Shown here: positions 8,602-20,600 of the stretch, in pieces
How the letters are laid out: the number at the start of each line of letters is the position of its first letter
How positions within the stretch are numbered: the stretch's first letter is position 1
DNA from: a virus
IMG/VR virus record: IMGVR_UViG_3300026519_000014
Coordinates: 1 to 60,472 of that record
Reading direction: 5' to 3' (one strand)
Length of the DNA: 60,472 nucleotides
Translations under genes and position numbers: made by a program
The notes under the pieces: model-generated
Told to the model about the DNA's origin: nothing
Seen by the model: only the letters and a program-made list of their open reading frames with translations
Databases searched by the model: none

Positions 8602-11600
8602 ATGGCGCTAACTGAAGAACAGGTTAATGCTGCTTTAAATGGAGAGGTTAAACCAGCTTCTGAAGCATCTACAGAACCAAAATTAACTGAGGAACAAGTT
8701 GAGGCAGCTATGAACTCTGCCAATATTTTATATGGTTGGGGACAAGGGGAACAAGTAAATCCTGATGATTTTGGTTTTAATTTAAAAACAGGAGATTTTG
8801 ATAATTTTTTATACAGGGCTCAAGACCAGGGCTGGGGAGTTCAGTTAGGAAATGCTGCTGCCAGAATAGTACCTAATGCTGCTTTAGAAATAATAGGGGG
8901 AGTGGGTTCTATATTTGATTTTGAAGACTACTTAAATCAAGATAATGAGGTAGGAAATTCTTTAGTAAGAGCTTCTAATGAAGGAAAAGAAGCAATAAAT
9001 GAAGCTTTTCCTATTTACAGGGAAAGGCCGGGAACTTCTTTAGATATAGGAGATTCTGCATGGTGGTTTGAAAATGGTTCTGGAATAGTTTCTTCTGCTG
9101 CTGCTTTTGTAGGAATGGGTATGGGAACTGGAGCAGTTCTTTCTAAAGGAGCTCAAGCTTTACAATGGGTGGCAAAAGCTGGTGGAATGGTAAGAACTGC
9201 TGTTAGAATACGTAAAGCTTCTAAACTTATTATTCCTGGGCTTAATACTTTAGCTTTAAATCAAGCTGAAGGAATGCTTACTGCAACTGAAATATATGAT
9301 GAAACTTTAAAAAGGGGAATAAAACAAGGACTATCTCAAGATGAAGCTAAAAGAATTGCTGCAGCATCAGCTTCTCATTCCATTAATGTAAATAGAGCTA
9401 ATATTCTACTTAATGCTACTTCTGTAGCCGCTATTACTAAAGGAGTGAATAAAGGGGTTACCAGACAAATTCTTAAAAAAGAAGCTATGGGAAGAGCCGT
9501 AGCTTTAGAATCTGCCCAAGAATATGCTGAAGAAGTAATAAATCTATATGCTGAAAAGGAAGGTAAAAGAAAAGCTGATTTTGATTTATTAGGAAAATAC
9601 TATGAAACTAAACCTACTACTTGGGCAGAAAGGTTGTCAAATACTGTGTTTTCTATAGAAGGATTAGAAGCTGGTATTTTAGGGGCTGTAGGAGGGGCTG
9701 CTCAAACTGGGTTTACTCATGCAGGAAGGAATATAGCTATTAATGGAAAAAGTAAAAATGCAGAACTTAATGAAAGAATACAACAACAACAAAGCTTTAT
9801 TTCTAATTTAGATGGGGTATTAAAATCTCAGGGCACTAAAAATTTTACTACTAATTCTGCAGGTTTGGACGAACTTAGAAAAAGTGTAGAAGAAAGAAAC
9901 AATCTTTTAGCTTTAGCTGAAGAATATACCAAAAAGGGAGAAGAAGTGCCTTCCAAACTTGCCACTAAGATATTAATATCTGGAGATGCCATCTTAACAG
10001 ATCAAGCTCTAGCTAATTTTCAACAAGGGACTACTGAGTATTTAGAAAGCTGGTATAAAGATGTGCAAAAAGCTACTGTAGAAGAAGCTGTTGCTATGGG
10101 ATATACTGGAGAACAACTTAATGAAAATTCTCCTGTACATTATTCTAAAATGGCAGAAAGAGCATTGACCAAAATAAAAGAATTTGAAAAAATTTATCAG
10201 CAACATTATGCTTATAAAGGACTAGGCTCTATTATGGCTAATAGAATAGCTGCTAAAGCCACTATTGAAAGTATTAAAGAAGCTAATATAGAATTAGACA
10301 AGTTAAAAACAGAAGCAGAAGAATTTAATAAAACACTACCTTTATATGGCAATGAATTTAGGGTTTTAGTAGAAGATTTTGATAGGGTTTCTAAAACAGG
10401 AACACCTAAAGCAAAAAGATATATTACTCAAGCTAAAAAGAAAAGGGGATTACAACCTTATTTAAAAGCTGTTGAAAGACAAAAAAACATTATTAAAGAA
10501 TTAAAAAACCTGGAAAAGGAGTACAAAAAACTTATCTCTGATGAATATCAAAATAAATTAAAAAAGATAGAAGAAGAAATAGAAAAAAAGGAGATAGAGA
10601 AACAGGAAAAAGCTGTTGTAAAAGCTAAAGAAGATAAAGACTTAGCTGAAATTCAGGATGATACTGAAGACCAAGCAGAAGCTGTTAATGTTCCTGAAGC
10701 TTCTGTAAATACCCCTATAGAAGAGACAAGTCCAGAAGTTGAAGGCCATAGAGGATATGTAGGGCCTATAGTAGAAATATCTGAAGAGGAAGCAGAAAAA
10801 CAAGCCATCTTAGAAGAAATAATTGGTGAGGTAAAAAGAAGCTATGAAGAAGAAATAAAAAAAGAAGTTGGAATATCTGAAACTGAACAAAGAGAGGAAA
10901 TAGCTGAAGAAAATGCTAAGTATATTGAAGATATTCAAGAAAGTAGAGATATAGCTGAAGGTAAAAGTTTTGATGTAAAAGACCAAACTACGATTAAAAA
11001 TAATATAGTAGCTATAGATGAAAAACTATCCAGTCAAAATAAAACAGATAATAAGGCTTCTTCTGTAGCTTATTTGGCAGAAACTATCTTATCAAAAGAA
11101 AATACAGAAATAGACCCTATAGTATTTAATTATAATGAAGTTAATGTAGGAACTCCTGTTACTTTAAGAGTAGATACCTCTTATACTGGTAATGTTTATT
11201 ATAAAGGAAACGAAGTTCCCTGGCAAGGTTTAAAGTCCAGTTTAACTGAACAAGAACTTTTGGAAAAAACACCTATTGTTATTATGGTAGGAGATAAAAC
11301 AATAGGGTATGTGCATGATACTGAGTGGTTTACTTTATATAATATAGGAAAAGGGGCCCTTGAAAAATCAGAAACAGAGCCTTCTTTAAAAGAAAAAAAG
11401 ATTGCTGAAGAAAAACTTGCTGAAGAAAAGGAAAGAAATAGAGCTATCAGAAAATCTGTTTTGGAAAAAGGCTCTATAAATACTACAATTTCTTATAGAG
11501 GAAATGGTATTATACCTACTATAGAACAGGGAACTAAGCCAGTGTCTGAAGCTTTGCCTGGAATTAAGATAGCAGTTATAAAGAAAAATACGTTATCTGA

Positions 11601-14600
11601 TTATGAAGACTTAAATATTTTAAATAGAGAAACAATAACTAATGGAGAAAGGGTAAAAGATGGATATACTGTAGCTATTGTTCCAGTTAATAAAAATGAA
11701 GTGGGAGAAGAGCAATATATAGCTTATCCGCTATTAAGACAAAAATTAAATACAAAAGCTAAGTCTTCAATAGTAAAGGCTACTACCATTTTAATGAAAT
11801 CTTTATATTATCCAAAAGCCATTAGTTCAGAAGAAACAAAAATAGCAGATACTATAAAAGAGTTAATTGATGTAGATATAAGAACTATAGAAGGATTTGA
11901 AAAATATTTAACTTTATTTACTCATAATACTTATCCAGAAGGTAGTGGTAACCTTTCTCAATTTATGCTTACGCAAAATGAGAATAAATACGCTATCAAT
12001 GTTACTAGTAAAGGATCAGCAGGAGTATCTTTTGGTAAAGGAGGAAAACAAATTACTAAGACTACTAAGAATGTAATTATCCCTCAAATGTTCAAATCTA
12101 ATCCTGATACTTATATAGAAGGGTTGGAAAATATAGTAGAACACTTGTATGCAAATATTAATGATGCTTTATTAGATGCTGATGTTACAATTCCTGTTAT
12201 CACAGAAGAAAATAAAGTAGAGACTTTGTTTTCAGGAAAGTATACTGAATATGTTAAAACTTACGGCTTACATACCAATGCTACTTATCATGAAATAGGC
12301 ACTGAAGAAAATCCCAAGAGAGTTTATACTATTCAGAGTGTTATTTCTTATGACGATAGTTTTTCTGGTTTTATACCTAAATCCAATCAAAATGAAACAG
12401 TAGCTGCTACTGAAAAACCTGACATAGATAAAGAAACAGTTTTAAAAGAACCTTTTGAACCTTCTGAAAAAGTAAAAAAAGCTCCTCCAGGATTGGAGTT
12501 TATGGATGATTTTGACTTCACTCATTTAGAAGATAAAAATAAAGACATAGAAAGTGAGGAATTGTTTGCACCTTATACCGGAAAAACAGTTTCTGATTAT
12601 ATTATAGAGGGCATTCCAGCACACACACAAAATTTGCTTATAGATAATATTATCTTTAATGTACTCAATACTGTTGAAAACGATGATTTAGTTTTATCTA
12701 GAGTACAAGAAGCTTTAAGTTATTTAACTGAAGTTAAGTTTCCTATGATTAAATCAGAATCTTGGAAACTTAAAGAACTGGTAAGACTTAGATTGCAAAA
12801 TTTAACTAATACTGTTATTCAAAATGAAGAAGAATCTTTAGATTCTACTGAAAATAAGGATGAGGCAAGATCAGTAGAAGAAAAAGATCAAGCTTGGGGA
12901 ATAGATATTTTGACCATTAATCCTAAAGACAGTTTAAGCAGTAGATTAAAACAATTATTTTCTTTTATCCCTTTAGTTAATAAAGAAGATGGAACACCTT
13001 TAAGAACTAAAGAAGGTCTTATTGTTTTTGCTGGGTTTGATAAAACTTATGAAATAGTAATGTCAGAACTTTCTACTAATTTTGATAAGGATACTCCTGC
13101 CCCAAGAACTTTTGATTCTATGATGGATACTCTATTGGCTGCTAAAGATATTTATACTTTTTTGCCTTTTGTTGTAGATAGGCTTAAAAAAGCTCCCAGA
13201 CAACTTAAAAATGAATTTATGGTAAATGCTGATAAGCATTATACTGTTATGCACCATGTATGGAAAAAACAAACCTCAGATGGAAAATTTTATTATAACG
13301 TTTTAAATGATAATGCTAACTCCAGAACTCTTATTATAGAACAAACTTGGAGAAATAATAATTTACAGGTATCTAGGATTTCTAATAATCTTTTAGCTAA
13401 TGGAGAAGTAGTGGAAGAACTTAAAGCCGAATTTGATAAATGGATAACTAAAGATAAACAAATTGAAGATAAGAAGGTACTTAAATGGCTTTCTGATATG
13501 GGTATAACCATTAATCAAAAAACTTTAGATTCCTTTAAAGAAGAAGATATATATGGCTTATCCTATGTAAAACATTTTACTACAAAGGAAGGAATATTTA
13601 AAAATATAAGAGAGGCTCTTAATTCTATAAAAGACGGTAATGAGTTGTTAGAAACTACTTTATATAGAATGAGTGCTTTTAGTAGATTGGCAGCACAAGA
13701 GGGTTTAAACAATAGTATGTATATCCCTGATTCTTTCAGGTCAGGAGATAGTAATATTTATGGTTATCAGGAACAAAAGTGGGCTGTTAAAAGAACTTCA
13801 GATTTAAAATACGATGAAGAAGAGCTAACAAGATTGGCTAAAAATCCTATAACTAAAAACATATCTTGGCTAAAAAAATTAGGAAAACTAGACCCTTCTA
13901 CAGGTAAATTTGTTATAGATAAAGAAAGTAGGTTTTATAAAAATTTTTCTTTTGGTTATGTAGGATTAGCAGCTTTACAGGAAGAAGGTAAATTCTATGC
14001 AAATAAGAAAAAACTTTCTGAGCTGAGTTCTTCTGCTCATGAAGAAGTAAAAAAAGGTTTTTTTGAAAATAGGGCATTAGCTGATAAGTTTGGAAATAGA
14101 GTTGTTAGATTCTTTTTTCCTACTATGTCTGATAAGTCTACAATGTTTACTCTTAAAGTAGAACCTATCAAAATAGCTTATGATATTAATGGAAAATTAA
14201 CTAAAGAAACTATTGATGCTTTATATGATACTATTCTGATTCCTGAAATTAATAGAATGGTAAATCATATAGAAGGAGAAACCAATATAAAAAACTATGA
14301 CCAGGGAGCTATGATGTTTTATAGTGTTCCTGAATTAAATAATATTCCAGAAATATGGAATGGCACAGGAAGTACAAGAAGATTAAATTTAAAAGTAGGA
14401 AGAAAAGGAATAGAAGGAGATACTGTTAAAAAAATTATCAGGGAAAACTTTGAGAAACACTTAAACAACTTAGTGGAAGAACAGTTAAAAGACTGGGAGA
14501 GTTTAGGTTTATATAATGCTGATACTCATGTTTTTAGAGCAGGTTCTGAATATAAAGAATATTTAGATGGTTTAGTTTATGGAGAAATTGGCAGTTCTGA

Positions 14601-17600
14601 AAGAGAGTTTAATAAAGCAAAATTAGCAGCAGCAGATTTTGCTTTAAACTATATGGCAGCCAATGCTAATTTTCAAGTACTTTATGCAGGAGATGCAGCA
14701 CAATATTATGTTGGGGAACCTACATTCAAAGAAAATATAAAAACTGAAGAAGGGGAGTTTAAAAAAGGAGATAAAATACCTGTAAATCATTCATTATATT
14801 ATACTACTATAGCTAAAAATACTTTTATTAATATAGGTAAAAGACTAACTCTTTTAGCAGGGCCTAGAAGAAGTCCTGTATTTATTGAAGGAAAAACCAC
14901 ATATAGACAAGGTTTTGTAGAAGATAAAAGAACTGCTTCTTTAGCAATAGATTATATAAGTTCTATTTATGAAGACAATCCTGAATTTATAGAAAAATAT
15001 AAAAATATAGTAGGTACCGATGCTGTAGAACTTATAACAGTATCTGAAAAAATAGAAATTCTTTATAGAGATGGAAAATTAGACAATACAGATTATAAAA
15101 GACTATTAGAAATTGCTAAAAAAGGAGGAGATTTTTCTTCTTCTGATTTAGGTAAACTTAAAGTATTTCAAGCTGATAAGCCATTATATGCAGGCAAAGC
15201 AGTAGAGCCTAATTCTTTAGTTGAAAGAAGAATATATATTAAATCTGCTGCTATTACTTTAATCCCACAATTTACCAGAGGACTTGAAATAGATAAATTA
15301 AGAGTTCTTATGGAAAATAAGAAAAATCCTGTAAATAGAATAGCTTTTTCTTCTGCTGTTAAAGTAGGAAATGTTAAAAACCCTTTAAATATATGGAATG
15401 AAGATGGCAGTATTAAGGAAAATCTAAGTTTTTCTGAAGATCAGATACTGACCTTAAATAGAAATGAGCATGGCATACAACAAGACATTCCTTATAAAGA
15501 AAAGGATAGTATAAAAAGAGTAGTTCAAGCTTCTAAATTGTCTTTTGTTAATCTGTTGAATAGAGATATTTTGGTAGATAGTAAAAAAATTAAAGGCAGA
15601 GAACTATATGAAAGATTTCAAAAAAATTGGGAATCCTTATATTCTTTAGCAAAAGAGGAGTTTTTTGAAGAATTAGAAGTAGATGTTTCTAAAGATGTTT
15701 GGATACCAAACAGTAAAAAATTAAGTCGCTATATTAAAAGAGAAGCTGAGCTTAGAAACCTTTCTTTACAAGATTTAGAAGGTTTAGAACTTAGAGAAGA
15801 TGGTACTTTTGAATTACCTTTATGGGCTAATGGAGCTAATAAACAGTTTGAAGCTCTTTTAAATTCACTTATTACTAATAAAATACTAGAACAATCTATT
15901 CCAGGCAAAGCTTATGTTTTAGCTTCTGAGGAAGGTTTTCAAAAACAGGTAAAAACTATAGAAGATGTACTAGAAGAACAAAACATTAAAGACATAGAAT
16001 CTTCTGGAATTGTATTTACTGAATTTTGGAATGGTAAAAGTTTAATGCCTTCTATAGAAGGTAGTAATAATCAAGTATTTATACCTTGGCCTTTTAAAGA
16101 TGTTCCTATGGAACATTATATAAAGGATGGTAAAATAGACATGAGTAGAATAGATGCTGATTTATTTACTATGTATGGTATGAGGATACCAAATCAAGGG
16201 CCTAATTCTACAGGAAATTTGGAAATAGCTGGATTTCTACCTGAAGTTATGGGCGATATTATTATAGCTCCCAGAGATTTTGTAACTCAAATGGGGAGTG
16301 ATTTTGATGTGGACAAACTTTATACTTACAGATATAATTATATAGTTACAGATAATGGAGACATACGAAGAATTAAAGAAGAATATTTAAATCCTGAAAA
16401 ATTAAAACTAAGATTAAGTAAAGCAGAAAAACGGCTAAATGAAATTATTCTGTTAGATTTAAAAAAAGACAGACAAAGAGAAAAAAATTTACTTTATATT
16501 CAAATAGAAAAGCTAAACAAATTGCTTGAACCTAATGCTTTAGCCAAATTAAAATTTCAGGATGATATAGTAAAAATACATAGGTTATTAAATGCAGACC
16601 CCTCTAATTTTGTACAAAGACAGATAAAAGCCCCTTTAGGAGAAGGCAGGTTAAAGGAATATTCAGATATTATAGAAAATTCAAAAGATTCTTCTTTTTT
16701 TAGTCCCTATTCTTCTATTTATCAAAGAAATAAATTTAAAAATGCTTCTTCTGGAAATAAAGCTATTGGTGTTTTTGCTATAGCAAATACTTTTAATGCT
16801 TCTGCACAAACTGTTGAAGGCCCTTTAAAAATAGTAGATGGTGATAAAGATTTATATGTAAGATTTGGAAATCAAGTTAGTTATGGAGTGTTAAATAATG
16901 AATTAGCATTAGATAATAAAACATATATTTCTGAGAATATTTCTAATTACCTTTCTGTTGCTGTAGACAATGAAAAAATACAAGCTCTTCATAATTTGAA
17001 CATTAATGATGTTACTTATGGTATAGTAAATTTATTAACCCAACTAGGATTTACTCATGATGTTATTAGTAGTTTTTTAGGTCAGGATATACTTTTTGAA
17101 TTGGTAAAAAAAGTAGAGGAATTTCAAGATAAAGGAGAATCTTCAATTTCTGCTTTAAACAAGGCTTTTAGTGTGCTAGAAAAAGATTCCAAATACTCTG
17201 AAAAAGTTTTTGATGCTTTAGATGAAGATAATAAAAATAAAATATTAAAAAAATATGCAGACAGTAGTAGCGCATTTTTATTTGAAGTTATAAAAAAAGG
17301 AGAAGACCATCCTGACTATAAAATCACCCAAAAAGCTATATTGAAAAAATTTAAATTTCTTAGTAAAAAAGCTGTTTCTTTACAAAATTTACAAAGAATA
17401 ACTAATATAGATTCTTCAGGGATAGGAAAAAACCTAATAGAGAGTAAAGTAAAAGAGGAAGCTTTTGTAGAAGCACTTACAGATAAAAATATTATAGGAG
17501 CTTCTAAGCTATTTGGAGAAATTTCTTATACACCTTTAAAAGGATACCAACAATTTGGAAATATTTACTTTAAGCCTACTTCTATTTCTGGATTTGCAGT

Positions 17601-20600
17601 TATCTATGGAGTTATTCCTAATAATAGGCTATGGAATCAATCCAGATATTTTCCTTATACAGATAAAGCAATTAATGATGTAGTAAAAACTATTATTGAT
17701 ATAAGCAATATTAGAGAATTTGATGAATATCAAAATGTTTCTATAGAAAGTAGAATATTTAATGCTATAAAAAGTTATTATTTTAGTAATCTTGGTGAAT
17801 TAGGGTTTGTAGATACTTCACTACAAAAAGACACCGGTAGATTAGTAAGATATAATTTACTTTCTGAAGAAGGTGTTCTTCAAAATATAATTGCAAAATA
17901 TAGTAATACTTCTTTGTTTATAAATAATCCTTTTTTAAATAAGCTTTCTATTAGAAAAAGGAAAGCTGGAACTCCAGGAAGTATTAATTTTTCTTCAAGA
18001 GATACAGATGTTGTAAGTAAACATAATATTTATGGAGGATTAATAAAACTGCTAAATTCTACTAAAGAACTTCCTGAGCAGATACAGATTAATAATGATA
18101 AAGTTAAACTTATCACTGAACAAGATTTAGCTAGAGCTTTAATAGTTTCTCAATATGCTACAGGAGGTATACAAAAATACACACAATTTTTAAGATATAT
18201 CCCATTAGATTATTTGAAAAAAATAGGATTTACAGAATCTGCTAGAAACTTAGACTTTGCAAAACTTCTTAATGAAGGTAGAGGTAATAATAAATTTCAA
18301 CTTCCCTATATGGTTATTCAATTTTTTCAGCATAATCCCTATTTACTTAATACCCCAGAAGTAAGTATAAGAGAATTTGTAACTAAAGATGCTGAAAAGG
18401 AAGAAGATATAACTAGATTTTCTGTTCCACTACCTTTAAATAAAGCAAAAATAGAAGACCCCACTCTATTAGACCCTATGGTTAAGTTAAAAGGAGAAAA
18501 TAAAGACCATGTTTTTCTTTTTGATGGGAATGAATATATAAGACTAGATAATCTGGGAAGTGTAGATTTTAATGAATATCAAAGTAAAGAAATAACCAGA
18601 AGTGTTATTTATAACAATATAGCAAAAGATAAAAAAGGGGTACCGGTATCTTATTATGATCAAGTAGCAGCTAATACCCCTAAAAAACCTATCATTAATA
18701 AGGCTGATCAACTAAACCACATCACATTAGACCAAAAATATGGTTTTAATGAGGCTGAGCCAACTATCTCTAAAACCTTAATGGCTATATCCAATAATGG
18801 CCCTACTGCTCACAGAGCTCTTGCAGAAGATTATTTGCAAGTGTTTAAAGACGGAGAATACAAATTAGTAATAGATAGAAACTTACCTGCTAAAGGAAGA
18901 CACATAAGAAGTGAAAAAACTGTATTTATTAATCCTGATTTACTAACAGGGGATGAGGATTATAGCAAAACTTTTTTACATGAGGTTACACATATGCTTA
19001 CAGTAGAAGTACTAGAAAATCCTGTTACAGAACAACAAAAGAAAGCCAAAGCAAGTTTAACAAGATTATTAAATGCTTACAGAAAAACTCTCAAATCAGG
19101 AGAACTGGAGTTAGTAAAGAAACAAGTTTCAGAAGCTAAAGAAAAAGGCGTTTCTCCTAAACTAACTGAAGAACAACTTGTAAGAGTATATCCTGCTATT
19201 AATTTAAAAGAATTTGTAGCTGGTTTTATGACTGATGTCAAAGTTCAAAATCATTTAAATAAAGTAGATTTTAATGAAAATACTACTTATGGACAAGAAT
19301 ATGAAAAAAGACTGTTAAAGATTTTAAATTCTATAAAAGGTTTTGAATTAACTTCTACTTCTGCTCAAGCTATAAGAGAAGTAATTGCTTTAATAGATTA
19401 TCAAGATGAAGTTAAATTAAATCCAGTAGTTTTAGCTAAAATGGAAAATTCTACTTCTAATAGTGTAGATGCAAACTCCAGAGTTAGAAAAAAATCTATT
19501 AAACATACTGAAGAAGATGTAGGCATAAAAAGTTCTATAGCACAGGCAGAGGCTAATTTCTTAGAAGACAATTATGAAAATATGATAACTTCTGCTATAA
19601 ATAAAGCTGTGGATAGAATGGCTCCTATTGATGAAAATAATATTCCGCCAGAACCCACTACTTTTGAAGATTTACCAGCAGCCACTAAAAAAGAAAAAGA
19701 CGAAGAAGCACCAATATCAGATTTAGTCCATCCTTCTATTAAAAATAAACAGGCTATTTTAAAAGCTTTAAATAAAAAAGTTAATAGGGACAAAAAAAGG
19801 ATGCATGATTCTACTGATCCTAAAGTAGGAGTTTATTATGAGAATAGAATAATAAGAACTAAAGAAAAAATAGCTGAAATAGAAGAACAAATTGCTGCTA
19901 TTACAGGAATGAATACTTATTCCACTACTTTAAAGATAGCTGAAGAAGATTTATCTTATGTAGATACTTTAGTTAGTAGTGATATAAGGCTTATTACTTC
20001 AGAAGATATGGAAATAGTGGATAGTATTATTACACTATGGAAAAATTTTAAAAAAGAAGAATTTGTTGAAAAAATTTATAGTTCTTTAGACACTGAAAAA
20101 GATTTTAACAATATAAAAAATAAAGCCGAATCTTTAGAGGATAAGTTACATGATATAGCTATAGAAAAGACCAAATCTTTTATTAAAAGAGAGTTGCCTA
20201 AAGCTACTTCTGAAGATATTAAAAATCTAATGGCTATATCTGATGATATAGGAGTAGCTTCTTCTTATATATATGACCTTTCGAGGGTAGATAATGTAAT
20301 AGCTCAAGCTATGTCCAAATCTATTTTAAGAACTAATGACTATATAACTGAAGAAGTTACTAAAGTAGCAGAAGAAATAGACCCTATTTTACAAAATGCT
20401 GAAAAAGCGTTAAAAAAGCTGGGTCTTACTTTTGATGTTTTTATGCAAAAAGATGAAAAAGATAGATATACTGGTAGAATAATAATGCCATACTCCCAGA
20501 AATTTTTTAATTTGCTTAAAGCTAATTCTGAAAAAGCCTTTAGCCCAGAGGCTAGTAAAGAAGATAGACAAGCATATAGAGAATGGAGAAAACTTACTCA